A stretch of 64,000 nt of DNA from Aeromonas rivipollensis (GTDB lineage Bacteria; Pseudomonadota; Gammaproteobacteria; Enterobacterales; Aeromonadaceae), in contig NZ_JAAILA010000005.1 in NCBI RefSeq assembly GCF_010974825.1, positions 1 to 64,000 of the forward strand, read 5' to 3'. The notes beneath the pieces are model-generated. The model did not search any database. It was not told the DNA's origin and saw nothing but the letters and a program-made list of their open reading frames with translations. The position numbers and the translations under genes were made by a program. Shown here piece after piece: positions 27,189-36,232 of this stretch (position 1 is its first letter; each line of letters starts with the position of its first letter).

Positions 27189-29306
27189 TTGTATTTATTT
27201 GAAAACCTTAAAGAAATAGCCAGTTCCTACCTGCCTCCAGAGCAGGTTGAGAAGCTCAGGCAAGCCTATGTGGTGGCCCGTGACGCTCACCAGGGACAGA
27301 TGCGTTCCAGCGGCGAGCCCTATATCACCCACCCGGTTGCCGTTGCCCGCATTCTCGGCGACATGCGACTCGATCACGAAACCCTGATGGCCGCCGTGCT
27401 GCACGACGTCATCGAAGATACCCCGGTCACCAAGGACGATCTCGCCGAGCTGTTCGGCAACGCCGTCGCCGAGCTGGTATCCGGCGTCTCCAAGCTAGAC
27501 AAGCTGAAGTTCCGCGATCGCAAGGAAGCCCAGGCCGAGAACTTCCGCAAGATGGTGATGGCCATGACCCAGGACATCCGGGTCATCCTGATCAAGCTCG
27601 CCGATCGCACCCACAACATGCGCACCCTGGGCTCACTGCGGCCGGACAAGCGTCGCCGCATCGCCCGGGAAACCCTCGAGATCTTCGCCCCCATCGCCAA
27701 CCGCCTCGGCATTCACACCATGAAGAACGAGCTGGAAGAGCTGGGCTTCGAGGCGCTCTACCCCATGCGTTCCCGGGTGCTGCGGGAATCGGTACGCCGC
27801 GCCCGCGGCAATCGCCGCGAGATCATCGACTCCATCGAGAGCGAGATTGAGGGTCGCCTGCGCGAGGCTGGCATAGATGCCCAGGTCAGCGGTCGCGAGA
27901 AGAATCTGTTCTCCATCTACAACAAGATGGAGAAGAAAGAGCTGCAGTTCCATGAGGTGATGGATATCTACGCCTTCCGCGTCAGGGTGAAGGACATAGA
28001 CACCTGTTACCGGGTGCTTGGGCAGATGCACAGCCTCTACAAGCCCCGCCCCGGCCGCTTCAAGGACTACATCGCCATTCCCAAGAGCAACGGCTACCAG
28101 TCCCTGCACACCTCCTTGGTGGGGCCACACGGGGTGCCGGTAGAGGTGCAGATCCGCACCGAGTTCATGGATCAGATGGCCGACAAGGGCGTCGCCGCTC
28201 ACTGGGCCTACAAGCAGGATGGCGACAGCTCGGGCACCACGGCCCAGATCCGCGCCCAGCGCTGGATGCAGAGCCTGCTGGAGTTGCAGCAGAGCGCCGG
28301 CAGCTCCTTTGAATTCATCGAAGGGGTCAAGACCGACCTTTTCCCGGACGAGATCTACGTGTTCACCCCGGAGGGCCGCATCATGGAGCTGCCCGCCGGC
28401 GCCACCCCGGTGGACTTCGCCTACACGGTGCACACCGACATCGGCCACGCCTGCGTCGGTTCCCGGGTCGACCGTCACCCCTACCCGCTCAGCAGTCCGC
28501 TGCATTCGGGCCAGACGGTGGAGATCATCACGGCGCCGGGCGCCCGCCCCAACGCGGCCTGGCTCAACTTCGTGGTGACCACCAAGGCGCGCTCCAAGAT
28601 CCGCCAGTTCCTCAAGAACCTGCGCACCGAAGAGTCTGTGGTGCTGGGCCGTCGCCTGCTCAACCATGCCCTCGGCGCCAAGAACATCGAAGACATCCCC
28701 GAGCCGCGCATCAAGCAGGTGCTGGCCGACACCAAGCACGAGAACCTGCAGGGCCTGCTGGCCGACGTGGGCCTTGGCAATGCCATGAGCGTCATGGTGG
28801 CCCGCCGCATGCTGGGTGACGAGTTGCCGCCGGAAGAGCAGCCAAAATCCAGCAGCAAGAAGATGCCCATCAAGGGGGCCGACGGCATGCTGGTCACCTT
28901 CGCGAACTGCTGTCGCCCGATCCCGGGGGATGCCATCATCGCCCACATCAGCCCGGGCAAGGGACTGGTCATTCACCAGGAGTCCTGCCGCAACATCAAG
29001 GGCTACAGTCGCGAGCCGGACAAGTACCTGCCGGTGCAGTGGGAAGTGGACAAGGATCAGGAACAGGAATTCCGCACCGGCATCAGCATCGAGATAGTCA
29101 ACCACCAGGGTGCCCTGGCGGAGCTGGCCAACGTGATTGCCGCCACCGGCGCCAACATCCACGCCATCAGCACAGAAGAGAAGGATGGCCGGGTCTATCT
29201 GGTCACCCTGCTCATCACCACCAAGGGCCGCATCCACCTTGCCAACATAATGCGCAAGATCCGGGTAATGCCCAATGTGCTCAGGGTGAGTCGACAGAAG
29301 AACTGA
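27189..29306 (+). CDS. spoT: Bifunctional (p)ppGpp synthetase/hydrolase SpoT
   Basis: SpoT degrades and, under some starvations, makes (p)ppGpp. The 705-aa protein (E. coli 702) has, in order, an HD hydrolase domain (HDVIED near residue 70), a synthetase domain (GRFKDYIAIPKSNGYQSLHTS near 300), a TGS domain (VFTPEGRIMELPAGATPVDFAY near 395), and a C-terminal ACT domain. I chose the TTG at 27189 (YLFENLKEI follows) because E. coli SpoT also starts with TTG at MYLFESL, and GGGGA lies upstream. It is followed by a duplicated trmH start. Confidence 0.96.
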   Translation: MYLFENLKEIASSYLPPEQVEKLRQAYVVARDAHQGQMRSSGEPYITHPVAVARILGDMRLDHETLMAAVLHDVIEDTPVTKDDLAELFGNAVAELVSGVSKLDKLKFRDRKEAQAENFRKMVMAMTQDIRVILIKLADRTHNMRTLGSLRPDKRRRIARETLEIFAPIANRLGIHTMKNELEELGFEALYPMRSRVLRESVRRARGNRREIIDSIESEIEGRLREAGIDAQVSGREKNLFSIYNKMEKKELQFHEVMDIYAFRVRVKDIDTCYRVLGQMHSLYKPRPGRFKDYIAIPKSNGYQSLHTSLVGPHGVPVEVQIRTEFMDQMADKGVAAHWAYKQDGDSSGTTAQIRAQRWMQSLLELQQSAGSSFEFIEGVKTDLFPDEIYVFTPEGRIMELPAGATPVDFAYTVHTDIGHACVGSRVDRHPYPLSSPLHSGQTVEIITAPGARPNAAWLNFVVTTKARSKIRQFLKNLRTEESVVLGRRLLNHALGAKNIEDIPEPRIKQVLADTKHENLQGLLADVGLGNAMSVMVARRMLGDELPPEEQPKSSSKKMPIKGADGMLVTFANCCRPIPGDAIIAHISPGKGLVIHQESCRNIKGYSREPDKYLPVQWEVDKDQEQEFRTGISIEIVNHQGALAELANVIAATGANIHAISTEEKDGRVYLVTLLITTKGRIHLANIMRKIRVMPNVLRVSRQKN

Positions 29307-29352
29307 TCACACAGGCGGCGCGAGCCGCCTGATGCTTTTATAGAGACAAGCC

Positions 29353-29475
29353 ATGACCCCCGAACGCTTCAAGCGGATTTCCGACATGCTGGCTCAGCGC
29401 CAGTTCGACCTGACCGTCTGCATGCACGGGAAGAGTGCACAAGCCTCACTGCATAGAAACCGATATGACTCCTGA
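29353..29475 (+). pseudogene. Truncated tandem copy of the trmH start (40 codons)
   Basis: The frame starts [17 protein letters not shown], matching the TrmH N-terminus; most base differences are at third codon positions. After about 24 codons a frameshift changes the protein, though the DNA still matches trmH for about 25 more bases (GCACAAGCCTCAC). Its stop TGA lies 8 bases inside the real trmH start. The bases upstream of both copies also match (ATAGAGAC and ATAGAAAC). Confidence 0.85.
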
Positions 29476-30196
29476 ACGCTTTAAACGGATCTCCGACATG
29501 CTGGCCCAGCGCCAGCTCGATTTAACCGTCTGCATGGAAGAGGTCCACAAGCCTCACAACCTGGCCGCCATAGTACGCACCGCCGATGCCATAGGTATTC
29601 ACCGGGTCCACGCCGTCTGGCCCAAAACCTGGATCCACAAGCGCAAAGGCACCGCCCGCGGCAGCCAGAACTGGGTCGACGTCAAGCTGCACCCGGACAT
29701 AGGCAGCGCAGTGGCCGAACTGAAAGCCTCCGGCATGCAGATCCTGGCAACCCATCTCTCGGAGAGCTCGGTGGACTTTCGCGCCATCGACTACACCAAA
29801 CCGACTGCCATCCTGGTGGGCCAGGAGAAGCACGGCATAGGGGAAGAGGCGCTGGCCCTAGCCGATCACCATATCGTCATCCCCATGGTGGGCATGGTGC
29901 AGTCCCTCAACGTCTCCGTGGCCGCCGCCGCCATCCTGTACGAAGCCCAGCGCCAGCGCGAGCTGGCCGGCTGCTACCAGCGCGGCTGCCCGCTCGACCT
30001 GGAGGAGCAGAACAGCATACTGTTCGAGGGGGGCTACCCCATCTATGCCCAGCTCTGCAAAGAGAAAGAGATGCCTTATCCTCAGCTCGGCCCGGCCGGC
30101 GAGATCCTGGCGGACGAGGACTGGTGGCAACGGATGCAGCTGACCCGCAAGGGCTGGGCCGCACAACAGGAAGATCAAGCGTGGCAGGAGGAGTGA
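29465..30196 (+). CDS. trmH: tRNA (guanosine(18)-2'-O)-methyltransferase
   Basis: TrmH (SpoU) methylates the 2'-OH of G18 in the D-loop of tRNAs, using S-adenosylmethionine. The 243-aa SPOUT protein has the three motifs: [14 protein letters not shown] (motif 1, about residues 31-44), [11 protein letters not shown] (motif 2) and [23 protein letters not shown] (motif 3), forming the trefoil knot. Its start codon overlaps the end of a truncated copy of its own first codons. It is followed at TGATG by an acetyltransferase gene, so the two are coupled. Confidence 0.95.
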   Translation: MTPERFKRISDMLAQRQLDLTVCMEEVHKPHNLAAIVRTADAIGIHRVHAVWPKTWIHKRKGTARGSQNWVDVKLHPDIGSAVAELKASGMQILATHLSESSVDFRAIDYTKPTAILVGQEKHGIGEEALALADHHIVIPMVGMVQSLNVSVAAAAILYEAQRQRELAGCYQRGCPLDLEEQNSILFEGGYPIYAQLCKEKEMPYPQLGPAGEILADEDWWQRMQLTRKGWAAQQEDQAWQEE

Positions 30197-30858
30197 TGGA
30201 GAATCCCTTCGGTAGCTGGCTGGAATCCCAGGTCATACGGGATCATCTCAGCAACCCCAATATCGAGGCAGGCGACTACAGCTACTATTCCGGCTACTAC
30301 CATGGCAAACCGTTCGAGGATCACTGCGTACGCTATCTGCTGGGCGACGGCTCGACCCGGGATACCTGGAAGAGCGGCATCTGGGGCGAAGTGGATCGCC
30401 TGATCATCGGCAAGTTCTGCTCCATAGGTTCGGGTGCCACCTTCATGCTGGCCGGCAATCAGGGCCACCGGCTGGATTGGGCCTCTACCTTCCCCTTCGA
30501 CGCCACCCGTTTCGGTGATGGCGTACACGACGGCTTCCAGCGCAAGGGAGATACCCAGGTTGGCAACGACGTCTGGATAGGCTCGGAAGCCATGATCATG
30601 CCCGGCATCACCATAGGCGATGGCGCCGTCATTGCCACCCGGGCCGTCGTCACCAAAGACGTTGCCCCCTACACCATAGTGGGCGGCAACCCGGCCAAAC
30701 CGATCCGTCGCCGCTTCACCGATGAGCAGATCTCCATGCTGCAGGCCATGCAGTGGTGGAACTGGCCCCTGCCCCGCCTGCAGGCGGCCATGCCCCTGCT
30801 CTGCTCGGGCGATATCCCAGCCCTCTACCAGCATTGGCAACAGGAGTACGCATCATGA
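30196..30858 (+). CDS. CatB-type xenobiotic O-acetyltransferase
   Basis: The 220-aa protein is a left-handed beta-helix acetyltransferase (hexapeptide repeats: [46 protein letters not shown]) of the CatB/Vat group. GNQGHRLDW carries the likely catalytic histidine. These enzymes acetylate chloramphenicol or streptogramins from acetyl-CoA, but many chromosomal members have other substrates. It starts at TGATG with trmH and ends at ATGA with the lysophospholipase, so three genes are coupled. Confidence 0.85.
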   Translation: MENPFGSWLESQVIRDHLSNPNIEAGDYSYYSGYYHGKPFEDHCVRYLLGDGSTRDTWKSGIWGEVDRLIIGKFCSIGSGATFMLAGNQGHRLDWASTFPFDATRFGDGVHDGFQRKGDTQVGNDVWIGSEAMIMPGITIGDGAVIATRAVVTKDVAPYTIVGGNPAKPIRRRFTDEQISMLQAMQWWNWPLPRLQAAMPLLCSGDIPALYQHWQQEYAS

Positions 30859-31895
30859 ACCGGTTATCTTCTGCCCTGCTGGCCCTGACCCTGTTTTCTG
30901 CCGGAGCCCTTGCCGTGACCAATCCCTATCAACTGACCACGGAAGCCGAAGTCCCCGCCCTCCATCAACAGACCCTGCCCGACTTCTGGCGCGACCATAC
31001 CGTCGAAGGGGAGTTCAAGGGCAAGGACGGGGTGACCATCCGCTATGCCGCCCTGCGCCAGGCCAAGGTGGACAGAGCCATACTGCTCGTCAACGGCCGG
31101 GTCGAAAGCTACCTCAAGTATCAGGAGCTGGCCTGGGATCTGTGGCGTCAGGGCTACAGCCTCTACCTCATCGACCATCGCGGCCAGGGGCTGTCGGATC
31201 GCCTGCTGGCCGACAAGGAGAAGGGCTATGTCGCCGACTTCGACGACTATGTGCTGGACCTGAAGCAGTTCCATGACGACGTCATACTGGCGGACAAGCC
31301 CGCCAAGCTGTTCCTGCTGGCCCACTCTATGGGCGGCGCCATCTCGGCCCGTTATCTGGAGCGCTGGCCGGACGACATCAAGGCGGCCGTGCTCTCCTCC
31401 CCCATGATGGGCATCAACCTCGGCGGCCTGCCCAAGTGGCTGGCCCTGGGGCTGGCGGCTACCATGGATACGGTCGGCAGCTGGTGGGGCGAACCCCCCT
31501 ATGGCCCGGGCCAGGCCGGTTATGTTTCCCATGAATTTGCCGAAAACGGCCTGAGCCACAGCGAGCCCCGCTACCAGGCATTCCGCCAGCTCTATGAGCA
31601 GCGTCCGCAGATCAAGCTGGGTGGGGTGACGGCGCACTGGATCCGCGAGGGTATCAAGGCCGGGGATGCCGCCATCGCGGAGGCAGACAGCATCAAGACA
31701 CCGCTGCTGCTGATCCAGGCGGGGGATGACGGCATAGTCGACAATGCGGCCCAGGACGAGTTCTGCACCAGGGCCAGTTGTGAAGGGGGCAAGCCGCTGC
31801 GGATCGAGGGGGGCTGGCACGAGCTGTTTATCGAGGCCGATGCACAACGTCTGCCTGCCCTGACCGCGACCCTGGACTTCTTCGCCCGCTTCTAG
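30855..31895 (+). CDS. Exported lysophospholipase-like alpha/beta hydrolase
   Basis: The 346-aa protein has a signal peptide (cut near ALA-VT, residue 22). The hydrolase core has [20 protein letters not shown], the nucleophile elbow LLAHSMGGA (Ser about residue 159), a late acidic residue in [12 protein letters not shown] and the catalytic His in [11 protein letters not shown]. It resembles the PldB lysophospholipase L2 group. It overlaps the acetyltransferase by 4 bases. Confidence 0.85.
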   Translation: MNRLSSALLALTLFSAGALAVTNPYQLTTEAEVPALHQQTLPDFWRDHTVEGEFKGKDGVTIRYAALRQAKVDRAILLVNGRVESYLKYQELAWDLWRQGYSLYLIDHRGQGLSDRLLADKEKGYVADFDDYVLDLKQFHDDVILADKPAKLFLLAHSMGGAISARYLERWPDDIKAAVLSSPMMGINLGGLPKWLALGLAATMDTVGSWWGEPPYGPGQAGYVSHEFAENGLSHSEPRYQAFRQLYEQRPQIKLGGVTAHWIREGIKAGDAAIAEADSIKTPLLLIQAGDDGIVDNAAQDEFCTRASCEGGKPLRIEGGWHELFIEADAQRLPALTATLDFFARF

Positions 31896-32090
31896 TGGCC
31901 AGTTGCATGACTTGCCAGGGGAGTGGCCAGCGTTTCGTGTCCAAAATGGCGTCACCTGCCACCCAGGCGCGGCCTGGTCCGGCACGGCAACAGACCCCGG
32001 GACTGGTTATTTTTTGGATCCCTAAATAAATGGGGTGACGCAAGACGCTGGGGTACACTGCCCCGGCGTTCCACTGATGCCGAGGTAATG

Positions 32091-32903
32091 ATGTTCAAGG
32101 TAGTTGTGTCCGATCTCGATGGTACCCTGCTCAACGGGCAGCACCAGATCTCCCCCCGCACCCGGGATACCCTGCACCGTCTGGTGGATCAGGGGATCAA
32201 GTTCGTGGTGGCCACCGGCCGTCACCATGTGGATGTGCGCAGCATCCGCGATGCCCTGGGGCTGGATATCTACCTCATCACCTCCAACGGCGCCGTGGTA
32301 CACGACAAGCAGGATACGCTCGTCTTCAACCAGGCACTGCCGAGCACTGTGGCGGCCGAACTGATCGCGCTGGAGCGCGACCCCTCCATCCACATCAACG
32401 TCTACTACGGCGACGAGTGGCTGGTGGAAGAGGAGATGCCCTGGCTGCTGCAGTTCCATCACGATTCCGGCTTCAGCTATCGCCTGACCGATCTCGCCAG
32501 CCACCCGCTGGACAAGATCAACAAGGTCTTCTACATCGGCGAACACGAGAAACTGCTGCAGATAGAGGCTGAGCTCAACCAGCGTTATGGTGATCGAGTC
32601 AACGTCACCTTCTCCCTGCCGGATTGCCTCGAGGTGATGCACGCCGGGGTACACAAGGGCAATGCCGTGCGCGCCGTGCTGGAGCAGCATGGCCTTGAGA
32701 TGTCCCAGGCGGTCGCCTTCGGTGATGGCATGAACGACTTCGAGATGCTGAGCATGGTGGGCCGGGGTGTGGTGATGGGCAACGCCCATGATCGTCTCAA
32801 GCTTGCCCTGAGCGAACACGACAGAACCCTGAGTTCGGATGAGGATGGCGTCGCCGTCTATCTGGAGCAGCTGTTCGCCATCAATCAGACTGGCGCGGCC
32901 TGA
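32091..32903 (+). CDS. yigL: HAD-IIB sugar/pyridoxal phosphatase YigL
   Basis: The 270-aa Cof-type phosphatase has HAD motif I (VVSDLDGTLL, nucleophile Asp near residue 8), motif II (FVVATGRHHVDV) and motif IV (AVAFGDGMNDFEMLSM). ATGRHHVDV and the INVYYGDEW block are typical of YigL, which in E. coli dephosphorylates sugar phosphates and pyridoxal phosphate. ATG 32091 is 5 bases from GAGG; the ATG one codon earlier is too close. A perfect hairpin without U-run follows (about 32916-32940). Confidence 0.9.
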   Translation: MFKVVVSDLDGTLLNGQHQISPRTRDTLHRLVDQGIKFVVATGRHHVDVRSIRDALGLDIYLITSNGAVVHDKQDTLVFNQALPSTVAAELIALERDPSIHINVYYGDEWLVEEEMPWLLQFHHDSGFSYRLTDLASHPLDKINKVFYIGEHEKLLQIEAELNQRYGDRVNVTFSLPDCLEVMHAGVHKGNAVRAVLEQHGLEMSQAVAFGDGMNDFEMLSMVGRGVVMGNAHDRLKLALSEHDRTLSSDEDGVAVYLEQLFAINQTGAA

Positions 32904-32962
32904 TCCCTGCCATCATGGCGATCTCCCCGGGATCGCCATGACACTATGGCGCGCGAGCGCCA

Positions 32963-33145
32963 TCATCGTTTGAAGCCGTGGTTGCACTCCTTGCACCAGT
33001 ATTGCCGGGAGATCTGGCGATCCAGGGTGCGACCCAGCCATAGCCCGACCCCCCCACAGGTTGCACCACCGACCAGAGCGCCGCTCAGGGCCCCTGCGAT
33101 GGCGCCCCCTACGCCACCCAGTGTGACCCCAGTCAAGAGTCTCAT
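32963..33145 (-). CDS. 60-aa glycine-zipper protein with a C-terminal CxxC
   Basis: The frame overlaps the upstream lipoprotein stop by 4 bases (ATGA), so it should be translated. Residues about 5-40 are a Gly/Ala-rich hydrophobic stretch (GVTLGGVGGAIAGALSGALV), like glycine-zipper membrane segments. The C-terminus WCKECNHGFKR has a CxxC and a His, possibly a metal site. No known family is recognised. Confidence 0.6.
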   Translation of the reverse strand: MRLLTGVTLGGVGGAIAGALSGALVGGATCGGVGLWLGRTLDRQISRQYWCKECNHGFKR

Positions 33146-33645
33146 CCGCTGAGGCCAGGCAGGCCAAGGCGATCCAGCAGGCTGCCGGTCGGCGTCCAGG
33201 TAAAACTCTGATTGGCGCCACCGTAGCACTCGGCCAGTCGTAGCGGCACGGCGGCTCTGTGGCGGCGACCAGCCACATCCAGACACAGTGAAACCTGCCG
33301 GTTGAACAGTCTATCCCCCTGCCACTGCCATTGACGGCTGTCGTCCTGACACTCTCCCACGGCGAGGCCGTCGTCCCCCCTGGCGATCAGGCAACCCTGC
33401 GCCAGCTGCAAGGCCCCCTCATCCCAGGTGAACAGCTGGCGGGGGCTCTGATCGCAAGGCTGGGTGAGCAGGCTACCTTGCTCGCTCAGGGCCACGCAGA
33501 AGCCGCCGCCAGTTACCAGGGTGGCCGGGGGAACCGGCGTTGATCTGGGGGCGGCCCCCATCAGCAGACTCTCAGGTCTCGGCTGCAAGGCACAACCGCC
33601 GAGCAACAGTGCCATCAGGGCGAGCAATCGGATGTGAAAGGGCAT
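33142..33645 (-). CDS. Lipoprotein with ricin-B-like beta-trefoil
   Basis: The 167-aa protein has a lipoprotein signal peptide (LMALLLGGC, Cys at residue 18). The rest has repeated Q-x-W type motifs (RQLFTWDEGALQLAQGCLIA, RQWQWQGDRLFNRQVSLCLDV, NQSFTWTPTG), as in ricin-B/beta-trefoil carbohydrate-binding folds. Position +2 after Cys is Ala, so it is probably sorted to the outer membrane. A 60-aa membrane-like protein is coupled to its end. The ligand is unknown. Confidence 0.8.
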   Translation of the reverse strand: MPFHIRLLALMALLLGGCALQPRPESLLMGAAPRSTPVPPATLVTGGGFCVALSEQGSLLTQPCDQSPRQLFTWDEGALQLAQGCLIARGDDGLAVGECQDDSRQWQWQGDRLFNRQVSLCLDVAGRRHRAAVPLRLAECYGGANQSFTWTPTGSLLDRLGLPGLSG

Positions 33646-33790
33646 GATGATGCATAGGCCTGTGTCTGAATGGGTCGCGGGTGTCCACTATTCTGGTGGC
33701 TCCCGGCCAAGCATACCGAACTCGCGGCGAACAGGCGCCTGCAGAAATGTAAGAAGAGGTGACAGAGGAATGATAGATACACAGAAAAGC

Positions 33791-33815
33791 AAAAACCCCG
33801 CCGAAGCGAGGTTTT
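33791..33815 (-). terminator. Terminator of the tRNA operon
   Basis: On the minus strand ACCTCGC-TTCG-GCGGGGT is followed by TTTTT, just after tRNA-Pro. The stable TTCG loop is typical. Confidence 0.85.
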
Positions 33816-33822
33816 CAGAATG

Positions 33823-33899
<77 letters not shown>

Positions 33900-33957
33900 A
33901 TGGGTATTTCCAAAATACAAAGATGACCATGTGGTCATCCTCGTCATACAGCAAGTA

Positions 33958-34043
33958 TGGTGCGAAGAGAGGGACTCGAACCCTCACACCCGGGGGGCAC
34001 TAACACCTGAAGCTAGCGCGTCTACCAATTCCGCCACCTTCGC
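33958..34043 (-). tRNA. leuT: tRNA-Leu (anticodon CAG)
   Basis: An 86-nt class II tRNA with long variable arm and encoded CCA. The anticodon loop is CTTCAGG. It corresponds to E. coli leuT by position. Confidence 0.97.
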
Positions 34044-34063
34044 ATACCTGACAAGCTGTAAAA

Positions 34064-34140
34064 TGGGGTGGCTGATGGGGCTCGAACCCACGACAACCGG
34101 AATCACAATCCGGGACTCTACCAACTGAGCTACAGCCACC
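34064..34140 (-). tRNA. hisR: tRNA-His (anticodon GTG)
   Basis: The anticodon arm is CCGGATTGTGATTCCGG. The extra 5' G (GGTGGCTG) needed by histidyl-tRNA synthetase is encoded, as is CCA. Confidence 0.97.
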
Positions 34141-34188
34141 ACAGCTGTTTTGTTCCACAAAAACGCCCGCTTAACTGGCGCACTTTGA

Positions 34189-34265
<77 letters not shown>

Positions 34266-34285
34266 TACGCTGTCGAACGGGGCGC

Positions 34286-34314
34286 ATTATTGATGATGGC
34301 GCCCACCTTGTCTA
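34286..34314 (-). promoter_or_regulatory. tRNA operon promoter
   Basis: TAGACA (34314-34309) is 17 bp from AATAAT (34291-34286) on the minus strand. The GCGCCCC discriminator is identical to that of the rRNA promoter at 222-249, implying shared stringent control. Confidence 0.8.
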
Positions 34315-34458
34315 CTCTTTTTTTATCCCCACGGTTCAAGTGTTTGTTTTTCAATCTTTTCGTGCACTTTTATACCTCTTCTTCAGCCATTCGGCCAAAA
34401 ACGTCCTCACTCGGCCCGCTTTTGGATCCTCTTCTGGCAGTAAAGTGGCTGGCATCCC

Positions 34459-34503
34459 TTGACTTGCTTTCCTCTCCACCTAGAATGAATGAACGTTCAT
34501 TCA
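34459..34503 (+). promoter_or_regulatory. TetR-gene promoter with 18-bp palindromic operator
   Basis: TTGACT (34459-34464) is 16 bp from TAGAAT (34481-34486). The perfect palindrome TGAATGAACGTTCATTCA (34486-34503) starts in the last base of the -10 and covers the start of transcription, so the TetR protein should repress itself and the coupled pump. Confidence 0.8.
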
Positions 34504-34523
34504 CTCGCTGAAGTCTGATCATC

Positions 34524-35114
34524 ATGGATAAAAAAGAACGGATTTTCGAGGCAGCGCACGAAATCCTCGGCGAGCAGGGCTTCTACGGCCTTTCCATCGC
34601 CGCAGTTGCCAAGAAAGCCAAGGTAGCGGCAGGCACCATCTATCGCTACTTCAGCGACAAGGATGATCTTGTCCGCCAGCTTTATCAGCACACCATTCTC
34701 AAGTGTCATCCCTTGGTCATGGAAGATGTGCAGATAGAAGAGGTGTCATATCGGCAGTATCGACGCCTCTGGCTCAATATCGACGCCCTCTTTGCCAGCC
34801 ATCCCAATGTACTGAAATGCAAATTGCAGTACGAAAGTTCTCCATTGGGGGCTGAATTGGAGCGGGATCCGGTCATAATGGCGACATGGGCCCCACTTGA
34901 GCGTTTCTTCGAACAGGGACGCCAGCAGGGCCTGTTCATCGATTTGCCCGTTCTGGTGCTGCAGGCCCTGAGCCTGAGCTGCGTGGTCAACCTGGTACAA
35001 CAACGCCAGGCTCACGAATTTGAGTTGACGCAAGAACAGTTGGAGACGGTCATCCGGGCCAGCTGGAATGCCATTTTAAACCCTAATTATTCCATCACAG
35101 GAGCCTGTTCATGA
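34524..35114 (+). CDS. TetR-family repressor of the adjacent RND pump
   Basis: The 196-aa protein has a TetR HTH (RIFEAAHEILGEQGFYGLSIAAVAKKAKVAAGTIYRYFSDKDDLVRQLY, residues 5-54) and a ligand-binding C-terminal domain. It overlaps the pump adaptor gene by 4 bases and is preceded by a perfect palindrome in its own promoter, so it is likely autoregulatory and controls the efflux genes. Confidence 0.92.
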   Translation: MDKKERIFEAAHEILGEQGFYGLSIAAVAKKAKVAAGTIYRYFSDKDDLVRQLYQHTILKCHPLVMEDVQIEEVSYRQYRRLWLNIDALFASHPNVLKCKLQYESSPLGAELERDPVIMATWAPLERFFEQGRQQGLFIDLPVLVLQALSLSCVVNLVQQRQAHEFELTQEQLETVIRASWNAILNPNYSITGACS

Positions 35115-36217
35115 AAAAGTGGATGGCCATCATGTTGCTGATAGCACTCGCCCTGTTCGGCAGTGTCATCGGCTTCAATATGTTCAAGCAGAAGAAGATT
35201 GCAGAGTTCATGGCCAATCGACCCGAGCCCGAGTTCCCGGTGACCGCCATGGTGACCAAGGCGCAAGACTGGGTCCCCACCATAGAGGCGATCGGCTTCA
35301 TCGAGCCTAACCAGGGGGTTACTCTTTCCAGTGAGCTGGCGGGCACCATAAACAAGATCAGCTTCGAATCCGGGGCTCAGGTCAAGGCGGATCAACTGCT
35401 GCTGAGCCTGGACTCCAGCGTGGAGAAGGCCAACCTGAACGCCTCCCAGGCCAGGCTGCCTGCGGCTCGTGCCAAGTTCGAGCGCTACCAGAACCTGTAC
35501 CAGAAGAACTCCATCTCCCGGGATCAGCTGGATGATGCCGAAGCGGCCTATCGCTCACTGGAAGCGGACATCGACAGCCTGAAGGGCACCATAGCCCGCC
35601 GCGAAGTCCGCGCCCCCTTCGGTGGCGTCGTGGGTCTGCGCAACGTCTTCCTCGGCCAGTACCTGGAACCCGGTACCGAGATAGTGCGACTGGAAGACAC
35701 CAGCGTGATGCGCCTGCGCTTCACCGTGCCCCAGACCGACATCTCCAAGATTTCCCTCGGTCAGACCGTCAAGATCAACGTGGATGCCTATCCCCAGACC
35801 CAGTTTGACGGCCAGATCACCGCCATCGAACCTGCCGTCAACTACCAGAGCGGCCTGATCCAGGTGCAAGCCAACATCCCGAACAACGACGGCCAGCTGC
35901 GCTCCGGCATGTTTGCCCGCGCCAGCATCATATTGCCCACGGTGAAAGACCAGATTGTGATCCCGCAGTCTGCCATCTCCTTCACCCTCTATGGCGAGAA
36001 CGTCTACGTCATTCACGAGGCAGACGGCGTGAAACGCGCCAAGCAGGTGGTGGTGAAGGCGGGTGAGCGTCGCGGCAATGATGTCCATGTGTTGTCCGGC
36101 ATCAAGGCTGGCGATCAAATCGTGCTGTCGGGTCAGGTTCGCCTGAGCAACGATACCAAGGTGCACGTGGTCGAAAACGATGCCCTTGCCGTTCCGGCAC
36201 AAACCCCGATGCTGTAA
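35111..36217 (+). CDS. RND efflux periplasmic adaptor subunit
   Basis: The 368-aa membrane-fusion protein has an N-terminal anchor helix (WMAIMLLIALALFGSVIGF) and no lipobox Cys. The lipoyl half-motifs flank a coiled-coil hairpin (GTINKISFESGAQVKADQLLLSLDSS; about residues 110-150 coiled; REVRAPFGGVVG). A beta-barrel and membrane-proximal domain follow. It links the RND pump to an outer-membrane channel. No channel gene is adjacent, so TolC or a similar protein is likely used. Confidence 0.92.
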   Translation: MKKWMAIMLLIALALFGSVIGFNMFKQKKIAEFMANRPEPEFPVTAMVTKAQDWVPTIEAIGFIEPNQGVTLSSELAGTINKISFESGAQVKADQLLLSLDSSVEKANLNASQARLPAARAKFERYQNLYQKNSISRDQLDDAEAAYRSLEADIDSLKGTIARREVRAPFGGVVGLRNVFLGQYLEPGTEIVRLEDTSVMRLRFTVPQTDISKISLGQTVKINVDAYPQTQFDGQITAIEPAVNYQSGLIQVQANIPNNDGQLRSGMFARASIILPTVKDQIVIPQSAISFTLYGENVYVIHEADGVKRAKQVVVKAGERRGNDVHVLSGIKAGDQIVLSGQVRLSNDTKVHVVENDALAVPAQTPML

Positions 36218-36232
36218 GCGCGGAGATCTGCG

